Part shown: positions 1 through 7,368 of the stretch, piece after piece
Layout of the letters: the number at the start of each line of letters is the position of its first letter
Numbering within the stretch: position 1 is the stretch's first letter
Assembly: GCA_964570765.1 (NCBI GenBank)
Contig: CAZMZF010000021.1
Location: 1 to 47,194, forward strand
Reading direction: 5' to 3'
Source: CAZMZF01 sp964570765
GTDB lineage: Bacteria; Zixibacteria; MSB-5A5; RBG-16-43-9
DNA: 47,194 bases
Position numbers and translations under genes: made by a program
Notes under the pieces: model-generated
The model's database searches: none
Seen by the model: the letters and a program-made list of their open reading frames with translations, nothing else
What the model was told of the DNA's origin: nothing

Positions 1-294
1 CGTTGCCCCACCCAGGAGGATTGAAGGGGAGTTAGATTTAGCTAAACCAGCAATCACTTGTGTATAACTCTCATTTGTATAGTTTTTCAGGATTTCATCC
101 TCCAAGAGATAGACCTTATCTGCCCCATAAGGTCCTAATAGAGTGGCTAAACTTTCCATATTTAAACCTAAAACCAGGGCACAAATCTCTTCTCCTGTCT
201 TTTCTTTAATCCTTTTTCCCTGACTTAAAAGCTCATAAGTAATCTTTTTAAATCTCCCCTCTTTATGTTCAGTTATAATCCATATTCCGGGCAT
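1..294 (-). CDS. etfA: Electron transfer flavoprotein alpha subunit, N-terminal part (truncated by window edge)
   Basis: The reverse strand reads from an ATG at 294 through 98 uninterrupted codons to the window edge. The product begins MPGIWIITEHKEGRFKK and ends with SPSILLGGAT, where EtfA proteins carry a conserved LLGAT stretch in the N-terminal domain. A ribosome site (AAAGGAG) lies just before the ATG. It follows etfB by 12 bases, the usual etfB-etfA order. EtfA and EtfB form the FAD/AMP heterodimer that passes electrons from acyl-CoA and related dehydrogenases to the membrane quinone pool, or takes part in bifurcation. The FAD-binding C-terminal domain lies outside the window, so the bifurcating or classical type cannot be judged. 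Confidence 0.85.
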   Translation of the reverse strand, partial: MPGIWIITEHKEGRFKKITYELLSQGKRIKEKTGEEICALVLGLNMESLATLLGPYGADKVYLLEDEILKNYTNESYTQVIAGLAKSNSPSILLGGAT

Positions 295-306
295 CTTTTA
301 TCTCCT

Positions 307-1101
307 TTAGATTATCCTGGCTTCTTCCCTCAGGAGTTTAACTAATTTAGCTGTAGCCTCAGGGATCTCCCCTTCAATTTTTATACCAGCTTTTCTCTGA
401 GGTGGTAAAAAATATTTTCCGGTTTTTAACTTAGAACCAGCTTTACCTACTTCCTCCGGCTTTAGACCCAAACCTGCCAGACCAAGCTTTTTTATCTCCT
501 TTTTCTTAGCCTTCATAATCCCGGGAAGTGAAGTATATCTGGGGATATTCAAATCTTTCTGACAGGCAAATATGGCTGGAAGAGATACTTCGATCAACTC
601 CTTTTCTCCACCCTCAGTTTCCCTTTTAGCTAAGGCTTTCTTCTGGTCTGGAAAAAGCTCCAATCCCACAATTACTGAAACATAAGGTAAATTCAAAAAC
701 TCAGCTAATCCTGCATAAACCTGAGAACAGTCTAAATCAACTGCCTGTTTTCCGGTTAAGATAATATCATATTCTATTTGGCTTAAAGCTTTGGATAAAA
801 CCAGAGCTGTAGCATAACTGTCTGACCCTTCCAAAGCTGGATCATTTAATAAAACCCCTTCATCTGCACCCATAGCTAAGGCAGTTCTGATCGCTTCTAC
901 TGTTCTTTCAGGACCCATTGAGACTATGGTTACTTTTCCACCGAACTTTTCCTTGAGTTTTATCCCCTCCTCCACCGCATACTCATCATAAGGGTTCATT
1001 ACCCATTTTATCCCCTCAGTTAAAATATCAGTTGAATCAGGATTTAAAACTATCCTGGTCTCCGTATCCGGGACCTGTTTTAGACAGACAACGATATTCA
1101 C
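307..1101 (-). CDS. etfB: Electron transfer flavoprotein beta subunit
   Basis: Encodes about 264 residues starting VNIVVCLKQVPDTETRI, the typical EtfB N-terminus. I place the start at the GTG at 1101, because AAAGGAGG sits six bases upstream; an in-frame ATG nine codons further up (1128) overlaps that ribosome site. Recognisable EtfB features are VMNPYDEYAVEEG, the ALAMGADEGVLL segment and the GKQAVDLDCSQV motif, which lines the AMP/FAD site in the family. Length matches the family (about 250-265). Partner of the etfA immediately downstream. A dehydrogenase or ETF:quinone oxidoreductase partner is not seen in the window. The upstream region is shared with the divergent cytochrome gene. Confidence 0.93.
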   Translation of the reverse strand: MNIVVCLKQVPDTETRIVLNPDSTDILTEGIKWVMNPYDEYAVEEGIKLKEKFGGKVTIVSMGPERTVEAIRTALAMGADEGVLLNDPALEGSDSYATALVLSKALSQIEYDIILTGKQAVDLDCSQVYAGLAEFLNLPYVSVIVGLELFPDQKKALAKRETEGGEKELIEVSLPAIFACQKDLNIPRYTSLPGIMKAKKKEIKKLGLAGLGLKPEEVGKAGSKLKTGKYFLPPQRKAGIKIEGEIPEATAKLVKLLREEARII

Positions 1102-1222
1102 AAAAAACCTCCTTTTCTTAAAACCCACCCGCAGGGCGGTTTTCCTCTTGCAATTTTTTATATTTTACTTTATTTTAAGTGAAAATCAAGAGAAATCTTA
1201 GCTCTTTAAAAATGGAGGAAGT

Positions 1223-2653
1223 ATGAAAAAGGAAATGCAAATCGTTCTTCTGATCTTTTTTACAGTGATTATCTTTTCTATCATAGTCATTGCAGACACG
1301 AAAGACCACTCACCCACCTGGCCTCAGACAAAAACGACCAGACCTTCTAATATGGACTTGAATGGTAAAATCTCTCTTCCCGGAGATTTTAAACTCTCAC
1401 AGTTCATAGACCCTTCGGTCTGCTCTGGCTGTCATCCTGAGATCTATGAACAGTGGGAGGGTGGGATGCACTCTTTTGCCTTGAAAGACCCGGTTTTTCA
1501 GAAAGTCACTAAACTATTTTTAACGCAGGTGGAAACTGAAAAGGAAAAAGAAGAAGCATTATCCTGTGTGCGTTGTCATTCACCAGTAGGACACGTAACC
1601 GGAGAGTTACCAACCACAGAAGGGGACTACTCCAAGGTGAGTGAAATAGACTCAAAAGGAGTATTTTGTGATTTCTGCCATTCGGTAAAAGCCTCTGCCG
1701 GGATTGGAAACGCCCCTTTTATTTTAGAGCCAGGGGAAGGTGAAAATAACCCTGGAATAAAGTGGGGACCTTTTAAGGACTCTGAATCTCCTTTTCACGG
1801 GACTGAATACTCTGAGCTTCATACCCGCTCAGAGTTCTGCGGGATGTGTCATGATGTTACTCATGCAGGGAATGATTTACCTATAGAGAAAACTTATACT
1901 GAATGGAGGGGAAGCCCTTATAATACTCTGGATTCAAATACTGTGGTCAATTGCCAGGACTGCCATATGAGACAAAGGCCAGGAATCCCAGCCACCGGGT
2001 CGACAGAAAGACCGGATAATCCTGGAAATGCTTGTGTTATGGGTCCGGAAAGAAAGCATATTTATACCCATTACAATGTTGGAGGAAATGGAGTTGTTCC
2101 TTTTCTCTTAGGGGATACCCTGCATACAATCTTAGCCCGAGAAAGATTGAAAAATGCGGCTTCTTTGGAGATTCTTATCCCTGAAATGTTTTCCTCCGGT
2201 AATATTGGAGAATTTAAAATTAAAGTTACAAATTCCGGGTGTGGACATTACCTACCAACTGGCTTAACAGAGATAAGACAGATGTGGCTGGAGATAAGAG
2301 TTTTAGATGATAAAGGAAATACTGTTTATTCTTCTGGAACAATAGATGATAAAGGAGATTTAATACCAGAGACAAGAGTGTTTAATACTATCCTGGGAGA
2401 TTCTAAAGGCAACCCTACTCTAAACGTAGCTAAAGGAACCTATGTCATCTCAGACAAGCGGATTCCACCTAAGGGGAATATGATTGAGAATTATGCCTTC
2501 ACAGTTCCTAAGGCAAACTCTTTAAATCTTATCGCCATACTTAACTATCGCTCCGCACCCCAGAGCCTGATTAATTCCCTTTTTGGAAAGGACGCCCCTA
2601 CACTTCCCATAACCAATATGGCTCAGGTATCAAAAAAGGTTCCTGTGAAGTAA
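1223..2653 (+). CDS. Exported pentaheme cytochrome c family protein
   Basis: 476 residues with an N-terminal signal/anchor (MKKEMQIVLLIFFTVIIF...) and five CxxCH heme-binding motifs starting at Cys67 (CSGCH), Cys115 (CVRCH), Cys149 (CDFCH), Cys206 (CGMCH) and Cys244 (CQDCH), so five c-type hemes are expected. The motif pattern and the EQWEGGMHS segment after the first heme resemble the cytochrome c554/hydroxylamine-oxidoreductase-like multiheme families. Residues about 310-470 carry no heme and look like a beta-sandwich with a GHYLPTG motif and RIPPKG, a tail often found on periplasmic multiheme cytochromes. Good ribosome site (GGAGG) before the ATG. Divergent from etfB. Likely periplasmic electron carrier or reductase; substrate unknown. 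Confidence 0.82.
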   Translation: MKKEMQIVLLIFFTVIIFSIIVIADTKDHSPTWPQTKTTRPSNMDLNGKISLPGDFKLSQFIDPSVCSGCHPEIYEQWEGGMHSFALKDPVFQKVTKLFLTQVETEKEKEEALSCVRCHSPVGHVTGELPTTEGDYSKVSEIDSKGVFCDFCHSVKASAGIGNAPFILEPGEGENNPGIKWGPFKDSESPFHGTEYSELHTRSEFCGMCHDVTHAGNDLPIEKTYTEWRGSPYNTLDSNTVVNCQDCHMRQRPGIPATGSTERPDNPGNACVMGPERKHIYTHYNVGGNGVVPFLLGDTLHTILARERLKNAASLEILIPEMFSSGNIGEFKIKVTNSGCGHYLPTGLTEIRQMWLEIRVLDDKGNTVYSSGTIDDKGDLIPETRVFNTILGDSKGNPTLNVAKGTYVISDKRIPPKGNMIENYAFTVPKANSLNLIAILNYRSAPQSLINSLFGKDAPTLPITNMAQVSKKVPVK

Positions 2654-2662
2654 TTCAAAAAG

Positions 2663-2807
2663 GTAGGGGAGGGGCTTGTCCCCTCCCGTTTTTCGGGAGT
2701 CCACACGGTTCGACAAGCTTACCGTCCTGAGCATAGTCGAAGGAAGGGACTCTCCTACAAAACCGCTCTTCAATAACGGTAGTCCCACCTTGCCCTAAGG
2801 TGGGACT
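2663..2807. repeat. Intergenic palindromic repeat cluster
   Basis: Non-coding stretch made of short inverted repeats. 2663-2699 (GTAGGGGAGGGG, then CCCCTCCC, then a CCCG-T5-CGGGAG hairpin) recurs almost unchanged at 21724-21761. 2781-2807 is an 11-bp perfect hairpin (AGTCCCACCTT / AAGGTGGGACT) whose CCCACCTT core recurs at 47105-47132. These may act as terminators for the cytochrome and superoxide dismutase genes that converge here, but they look like a genome-wide dispersed family. Confidence 0.7.
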
Positions 2808-2939
2808 AAACACCCCAAAATTTAGTGGAACTCTTCAGAGTTCCATTGTTAAAATAAAATGGAGGTCTGAAGACCTCCGCTACAAAACCGTAGGGGTAGG
2901 TTTCAAACCCCCCTACGCTAAACTTACAAACTCCAAACT

Positions 2940-3518
2940 TTATTTCAATCTGGCATCGACTATATCCCATTTGATATTCTTGAAAAAGGCTGAGATATAG
3001 TCCGTCCTTTTCAAACCATAGTCTATCATAAAGGCATGCTCGAAAACATCCAAGATTAAAATCGGGGTGCATCCAGCAAGATGACCAACATCGTGCTCGT
3101 TAATCCACTGATTGAAAAGCTTTCCAGTTAGATTATCCTGATATAAGATCACCCAGCCGATCCCTCTCATCGAACCTGTGGCTTTAAAGTCAGATTCCCA
3201 GTGGACATAACTTCCAAACTCCTCAGCCAACTTTTTGCCCAATTTGCTTGACTGATTGAGCTGACCCTTTCCACCTAAGTTCTCAAAATATAATTCATGT
3301 AGTCTCATCCCGTTAAACTCCCAGCCGAACCTTCTTTTCAGCTCCGCATAATCAGGACCTGCAGTTTTCCCGGCTTTGTGTAATTCGACTAACAGGTCAT
3401 GGACCTTATTGGTATTAGTTACATAACCCTGATAAAGGGTGAAATGGTTTTTCAGAAGGGTCTCGCTGAAACCTTCCATCCCCAACAAAGAATCATAATT
3501 CTTAGAAACGTATGCCAT
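2940..3518 (-). CDS. sodB: Superoxide dismutase, Fe/Mn family
   Basis: 192 residues, the usual length of the Fe/Mn family, which converts superoxide to oxygen and hydrogen peroxide. The four expected metal ligands are visible: His25 (LLKNHFTLY), His74 (GMRLHELYFENL), Asp157 and His161 (LDVFEHAF). The position that holds the second-sphere Gln in classical Mn enzymes appears to be His (INEHDVGH), and the residue two before the Asp ligand is Ile rather than Gly or Thr, so metal preference cannot be inferred from classical rules. Ribosome site AGGAGG precedes the ATG. No signal peptide, so cytoplasmic. Monocistronic; it converges with the cytochrome gene. Confidence 0.9.
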   Translation of the reverse strand: MAYVSKNYDSLLGMEGFSETLLKNHFTLYQGYVTNTNKVHDLLVELHKAGKTAGPDYAELKRRFGWEFNGMRLHELYFENLGGKGQLNQSSKLGKKLAEEFGSYVHWESDFKATGSMRGIGWVILYQDNLTGKLFNQWINEHDVGHLAGCTPILILDVFEHAFMIDYGLKRTDYISAFFKNIKWDIVDARLK

Positions 3519-3670
3519 TTTTACCTCCTGGCTTTGAAGTTTGACTGTTTCTCAATTTTACTCCATTTCTATTTAAATGTTAGAAGCGTGGAAATCAAGA
3601 AAAAAGTTATGATATGTTTTAAAGAATGTAGGAACGGGGTTACCCCACTCCTACAACTCCAGAATAAATC

Positions 3671-3699
3671 TTGACAACCAGCTCAAATTTTATTCTAAT
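3671..3699 (+). promoter_or_regulatory. Sigma-70-type promoter for the site-2 protease gene
   Basis: TTGACA at 3671-3676, 17-base spacer, TCTAAT at 3694-3699. The predicted transcript starts about 50 bases before the ATG at 3757, with AAAGGAGG just ahead of it. Confidence 0.6.
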
Positions 3700-3756
3700 T
3701 ATAGCAAATGGTTCGGTTTTAATCTCATTTAAGTTCCACCCCTCAAAGGAGGCAAA

Positions 3757-4827
3757 ATGAGATGGTCGTTTCAGATCGGCAAGGTGTTTGGAATACCGAT
3801 AAGGGTCCATATCACCTTTTTTCTACTAATAATTTTCATCGGTTTCTATGGAAGTAGAATGCAAGGGGCTCAATCCGGATTACAGGGAATGTTGAGCATC
3901 ATTCTAATCTTCTTATGCGTGATCATCCATGAAATCGCTCATAGCCTGGTTGCGCGAAGCTATGGGGTTAAAGTGAAAGATATTGTTCTTCTCCCCATAG
4001 GAGGTGTCTCAGAGATGGAGGAGCTTCCCCAAAAGCCCAAGCAGGAAATCAATGTCGCCCTGGCTGGTCCTCTTACCAGCATCTTCTTAGCTTTCATCTT
4101 CTACCTTGCCTTCGTGTTCTTAATCCCCGAGGTGAAAACCTTTAAGATCTCGATATTTCAGGGTAACTTGTTCCTGAATCTCTTTATCATAAATCTTCTC
4201 TTAGCTCTATTTAATTTACTCCCGGCATTCCCTATGGATGGGGGAAGGGTTTTAAGAGGGATTTTAGGGCTCAGGATGGAGCTTTTAAAAGCTACCAGAA
4301 TAGCAGTGGGAATCGGTGAGATTTTCGCCATCTTTCTTTTTTTCTATGGTTTATTTTTCAACCCCTGGTTAGCTCTTATCGCTATATTTATCTACTTAGG
4401 GGCAGAAGGTGAGAAAAGAGCTACAGAATTGAAAGTAGCAATAGCAGATGTTCCGGTCAAGGCAGCTATGTTGACCGAAGTGGAATCGATTACCTCTGAA
4501 ACCACCTTAGGCCAGGTATTAGAGAAAATGTGCCATAAGCTTCAGCAGGATTTTCCGATTATAGAAGGTAATAAGGTTTTAGGGATATTATCACATGAAA
4601 AAATCTTTTCTGCTCTGCACTACCATTCTAAAGATACCAGGATCGGAGAGATAATGAGCCGGGAATTTATTAGCACCTCAGAAGATGCCCCTCTTTCTGA
4701 AGCTTTTAAAAGAATGACCTCTAAAAAACTTTCAGTCCTTCCAGTGATGCAGGGGGAGATCTTCAAGGGTTTAATCAGCTTGGAGCAGATCGGTAAATAT
4801 CATATGCTCTGCGGACTAAAAAGATAA
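3757..4827 (+). CDS. Site-2 protease family zinc metalloprotease with CBS domain pair (M50)
   Basis: 356 residues. The N-terminal two thirds are hydrophobic, with several membrane segments. The M50 active-site motif HEIAH is at 58-62, and the third zinc ligand lies in NLLPAFPMDGGRVLRG (Asp161). Residues about 230-350 form a tandem CBS pair (KAAMLTEVESITSE... and IGEIMSREFISTSED...), which in this subgroup senses adenine nucleotides. Members cleave membrane-embedded regulators (SpoIVFB/Rip3-like) by intramembrane proteolysis. No anti-sigma factor or obvious substrate is adjacent. Excellent ribosome site and promoter. Specific substrate unknown. Confidence 0.9.
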   Translation: MRWSFQIGKVFGIPIRVHITFFLLIIFIGFYGSRMQGAQSGLQGMLSIILIFLCVIIHEIAHSLVARSYGVKVKDIVLLPIGGVSEMEELPQKPKQEINVALAGPLTSIFLAFIFYLAFVFLIPEVKTFKISIFQGNLFLNLFIINLLLALFNLLPAFPMDGGRVLRGILGLRMELLKATRIAVGIGEIFAIFLFFYGLFFNPWLALIAIFIYLGAEGEKRATELKVAIADVPVKAAMLTEVESITSETTLGQVLEKMCHKLQQDFPIIEGNKVLGILSHEKIFSALHYHSKDTRIGEIMSREFISTSEDAPLSEAFKRMTSKKLSVLPVMQGEIFKGLISLEQIGKYHMLCGLKR

Positions 4828-4914
4828 CAGATTACATACGACGGATGACAGATAAAAGATGACAAATGGTAAGGGCGATTCGCCAGAGGCGGACTCGCCC
4901 TCCATTATCCCTGG

Positions 4915-5020
4915 ATTGTCATTGCAAGCCCCGATTTATCGGGGCGAAGCAATCCATTTACCTGAGCAGAGGCGGATTGCTTCGTCATCCGCCTATGGCG
5001 AAATTCCCCGCAATGACAAT
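4915..5020. repeat. Dispersed inverted-repeat element (GCAATGACAAT type)
   Basis: Outer arms ATTGTCATTGC (4915-4925) and GCAATGACAAT (5010-5020) are exact complements and enclose further small palindromes (CCCCGAT..ATCGGGG) and two copies of a GGATTGCTTCG-type segment in opposite orientation. An open frame runs through it (4859-5077), but its product is a translation of the repeat. It fills most of the 300-base gap between the protease gene and tRNA-Lys. Confidence 0.7.
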
Positions 5021-5129
5021 AACAACTGTCCTTTTCCCTTGACAAAAGGATTTGAAACTATATTTTTGTTTTTTTAGATGCAGGTATTTATTTTTATCTT
5101 TCTTTGCGTATAGATGTTTTGATTAGTTT

Positions 5130-5204
5130 GGGGGTGTAGCTCAGTGGTAGAGCATCTGCCTTTTAAGCAGGTGGCCGAAGGTTCAATCCCTTCCACCCTC
5201 ACCA
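5130..5204 (+). tRNA. tRNA-Lys (UUU)
   Basis: A full cloverleaf can be drawn. The acceptor stem is GGGGGTG paired with CACCCTC (one G-T). The D arm is GCTC/GAGC. The anticodon arm is TCTGC-CTTTTAA-GCAGG with anticodon TTT. The variable loop is TGGCC, and the T arm is GAAGG-TTCAATC-CCTTC. Discriminator A is followed by an encoded CCA. A TTGACA lies at 5039-5044, but no well-spaced -10 was found. Confidence 0.95.
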
Positions 5205-5462
5205 GATTCGTTGAAAGTTAGCCACTTGTTAAAAACTTTTTTGAAGTTTGTTAGAGGCCAACTCCTTTGATTTGAGCTATGGGAATTGTCTTCTTTTCTC
5301 CTTCTATTGTTGCAATTAAGAACCATTCCCTGTCTTTGTACAAGAGCTACTCCACGATGACATTCTTAACAATCTGTGTGGATTTCTCTGATAGTAGCTT
5401 TAATTCAACCTTGGTCTCTTTAACTAATGCCTGTTACAACAGGCCTAATATTAGAGAGTGAC

Positions 5463-5861
5463 TTAAACTTGTTTCTGTGGTTGAAGATCCATATCTATTT
5501 TCTTCTTAATCTCAAGAAAATCAACTTTAACATTTTCTGGCATCACAGATTCAATTTTTGCAATAACCCTTTTCGCTGAATCTTTTAAGATTGGATTTGA
5601 GTTAATGATCTCAGAGTTTAACCCCAGATAGAGTGCTAAATATTCTTCTAAGGAAAAGTTTAAAGGTGGTAAAAAGGCATCAGTAAGAAATTTATACCCC
5701 TTTTCAAAATAGATAGGAATATTGGCAGATGATATGGCATTGATATCCCGATAGATAGTCCTCTCCGTGACCCCGCATTCCAAAGCCAAGTCTTTAGCCC
5801 GTAGGTCTCTTCTGGATCTTATTAGATTTAGAATCAGCAATAACCGGCTTGTTTTACTCAT
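5463..5861 (-). CDS. Short HTH transcriptional regulator (YafY/HTH_11-like N-terminus without WYL domain)
   Basis: 132 residues. Residues about 5-60 form a winged helix-turn-helix of the HTH_11/DeoR type (RAKDLALECGVTERTIYRDINAIS), followed by the IPIYFEKGYKF wing typical of YafY/WYL-domain regulators. The remaining 75 residues match only the linker region, ending where a WYL sensor domain would begin; full-length relatives are about 300 residues. It is therefore either a natural minimal form or a truncated gene. The stop is clean and no WYL-like sequence was found downstream. It lies 21 bases after the degenerate AAA+ gene on the same strand, so the two are probably co-transcribed. It may supply the DNA-binding function the AAA+ protein lacks (inference). 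Confidence 0.72.
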   Translation of the reverse strand: MSKTSRLLLILNLIRSRRDLRAKDLALECGVTERTIYRDINAISSANIPIYFEKGYKFLTDAFLPPLNFSLEEYLALYLGLNSEIINSNPILKDSAKRVIAKIESVMPENVKVDFLEIKKKIDMDLQPQKQV

Positions 5862-5882
5862 CGTGATTCTGTTAGAGAATGA

Positions 5883-6638
5883 TCAGATCCTAAGATCGTC
5901 AATTCTCAAGACTTTGCGAGGTTTCATCAGTCTTTCCGAAAGAACCTCAGGTCTTATTAAATCATTATCCTTGGTCAAAGTCACTGCCCTCTCTATTTCA
6001 CTCCTTAGTTCATCTATGTTATTAGACCAGTTGTAGTCTAAAAAGAAATAGAAAGTTGCAAAGGCAAATCCCGACACTTTTCGATTCAACTGTTTGTTCA
6101 CAGATGCTAAAATTTCATGCATTAAAGAACCGAGCTCCTCTCTCCTTTGCCTCAAAGGTGGTATCCTTATCCTTAAAGGAAAAAGCTCTAAAAACGGGTT
6201 AAGGGTTAAATCATTTTGCCTGTTTCCATTACCATTCTTTTTCTCCAAGGAGGCAATTAAACTCAGCTGGTGAAGCTGACTTCTGGAAATTCCAAGTCTT
6301 TTTGCCTCACTATCCAGAAGCTCATAAATTTCAAGTTGGGTTCTTGAGTGCAAAAGATCAATCCTACGGAAAAAATAGCTATTACTCTTCTTATTACTAA
6401 AACCCATTATCCCAGTTAAATGGTTTTTGATCAGATCATCTAAGACCCTGAGTTGGCAGGAATGGTCGCATTCCCAGTCGAAAATGATAAACTCTTTAGC
6501 CCAATCCCTTTTCTCATGAATTAGCTTAGCAAAATGTTCTTTTCCTACTCCATTTTCACCTTCTAAGACAACATTTAAAGGCTGAGTTATTGCCAAGTCT
6601 AATTTCTTCTGAAAATCATTAAATATATTGTTACTCAT
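5883..6638 (-). CDS. Degenerate sigma-54-activator-like AAA+ protein lacking GAFTGA motif and HTH
   Basis: 251 residues alignable along their length to the central AAA+ domain of NtrC-type activators. A Walker A-like GENGVGKEHFAKLIH is at about 28-42. The conserved helix FPLRIRIPPLRQRREEL and YNWSNNIDELRSEIERAV correspond to the family's RIPPLRERREDI and YPWPGNVRELENLIERAV. The GAFTGA loop is missing and the Walker B segment GGTLFLDEI is replaced by a diverged SYFFRRIDLL, so it is unlikely to remodel sigma-54 polymerase itself. No receiver, GAF or DNA-binding domain is present. It sits between an exported peptide gene and an HTH gene and downstream of a giant regulator of the same superfamily. 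It could be an inhibitor or adaptor that co-oligomerises with the giant protein (inference). Weak ribosome site. Confidence 0.75.
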   Translation of the reverse strand: MSNNIFNDFQKKLDLAITQPLNVVLEGENGVGKEHFAKLIHEKRDWAKEFIIFDWECDHSCQLRVLDDLIKNHLTGIMGFSNKKSNSYFFRRIDLLHSRTQLEIYELLDSEAKRLGISRSQLHQLSLIASLEKKNGNGNRQNDLTLNPFLELFPLRIRIPPLRQRREELGSLMHEILASVNKQLNRKVSGFAFATFYFFLDYNWSNNIDELRSEIERAVTLTKDNDLIRPEVLSERLMKPRKVLRIDDLRI

Positions 6639-6708
6639 CTATTTTAAGTCAAAAGGGTTTTCTCTTCTGATCACTTCAAAAACAATGTTTTTTAAAAAGC
6701 CCCCCTTT

Positions 6709-6784
6709 TCACTTGGTCGTTTGTAACATCATTGGTCCTCCTTGACTTCGGCCTGGTAATCCTTTACCCGACCAAGAGGTAAAG
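6709..6784 (-). promoter_or_regulatory. Structured leader with mutually exclusive stems before the AAA+/HTH genes
   Basis: Read on the minus strand, CTTTACC (6768-6762) can pair with the upstream GGTAAAG (6784-6778, complementary arms), or its TTACC part can pair with GGTAA (6759-6755); both pairings need 6764-6768. TTGGTC (6775-6770) can also pair with GACCAA (6737-6732), enclosing the second hairpin. A strong GGAGG at 6741-6737 precedes a seven-codon frame (MMLQTTK, 6732-6709). The arrangement looks like an attenuation or leader-peptide switch, but matches no riboswitch class I can recall. Confidence 0.35.
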
Positions 6785-6803
6785 AAACCCTTCCCCTTTC
6801 CGT

Positions 6804-7025
6804 TTAGGTCACAAGGCTCAAAGCTACAAAAAGAGCCAAGGACTCAAGAGAGGTGGTAGTGTCTCCAGTTCCTGATGGAGATGTTGAGTAAAGGCCGTCT
6901 CCCGGCTCACCAATTCCGTCTCCATAGGCTATGACTGGTATCCCTGTGAGTAGTAAGGTGATTAATAGAAGAAAAGTCAAAATCAATCCTATCAGTTCTC
7001 TTTTCCCCCGAAGTAGTCTGTTCAT
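6804..7025 (-). CDS. Small exported peptide precursor (73 residues)
   Basis: The start is the ATG at 7025, because GGAGG lies nine bases upstream; an in-frame GTG five codons further up overlaps that site. The product has a basic N-terminus (MNRLLRGKRELIG), a hydrophobic core (LILTFLLLITLLLTGIPVIAYG) that looks like a signal peptide, a short Gly/Asp/Ser/Thr-rich linker (DGIGEPGDGLYSTSPSGTGD) and a second hydrophobic C-terminal stretch (LALFVALSLVT). I recognise no family. It follows the giant kinase/sigma-54-type regulator and precedes two regulatory genes on the same strand. A sigma-54-like element lies about 60 bases upstream. A secreted or membrane-inserted signalling peptide is a reasonable hypothesis; function unproven. 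Confidence 0.6.
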   Translation of the reverse strand: MNRLLRGKRELIGLILTFLLLITLLLTGIPVIAYGDGIGEPGDGLYSTSPSGTGDTTTSLESLALFVALSLVT

Positions 7026-7085
7026 ACTTCCTTCCTCCACTCGTTAAAGGTGAAAAAACTAATGTTGACTCTCAAAGCAGGGTAA

Positions 7086-7101
7086 TGCAAAAATGATGCA
7101 A
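7086..7101 (-). promoter_or_regulatory. Candidate sigma-54 (-24/-12) promoter for the small peptide gene
   Basis: Minus strand reads TTGCATCATTTTTGCA. Aligned to TGGCACG-N4-TTGCA it matches the -24 G, the following CA and the whole TTGCA -12 element with exact 16-base geometry, but the -25 G is T. Transcription would start near 7075, about 50 bases before the ATG. Moderate match only; it is supported by the neighbouring regulator and the palindrome upstream. Confidence 0.4.
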
Positions 7102-7218
7102 CTATCAGCATTGCCTTAAGAGAAAATAAAGACAGGTAGCTATTTTGTTGTAATAACTTGACTTATGCGGTTATTGGCATATATAAAGATTTGGTCTGAA
7201 CTAGCCAGCATTATCTAT

Positions 7219-7240
7219 GACTCGTCGATTTCGACGAGTC
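7219..7240. promoter_or_regulatory. 22-bp perfect palindrome, candidate enhancer/operator
   Basis: GACTCGTCGA-TT-TCGACGAGTC, 10-bp perfect arms. It lies about 150 bases upstream of the predicted start of the peptide transcript, a normal distance for a sigma-54 activator site, and directly downstream of the giant regulator gene. A related CTCGTC-N6-GACG sequence overlaps that gene's stop codon at 7365-7380, 144 bp away. It could instead be a terminator stem for the giant gene, but no T-run follows. Confidence 0.5.
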
Positions 7241-7368
7241 AAATTTGGTGAAGGATTTAAGTAGTTGTTATATTTAGAGTTAACTAGGAGGAATTTCTGA
7301 ATCGGAGGTTTCTTTCATGTAAGCCAAGTCTAACTATTTGGTATTATTAGAGATTACAGGATGTCTCG

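Noticed and set aside
4859..5077. 72-codon plus-strand frame between the protease gene and tRNA-Lys
   Set aside because: It is a translation of the GCAATGAC-type inverted repeat and has no ribosome site.
5279..5461. 60-codon frame after tRNA-Lys
   Set aside because: No ribosome site and no recognisable sequence; it converges on the HTH gene.
6730..6800. Possible c-di-GMP (GEMM) or other known riboswitch before the AAA+ gene
   Set aside because: The conserved GEMM core and receptor sequences are absent; only generic competing stems remain.
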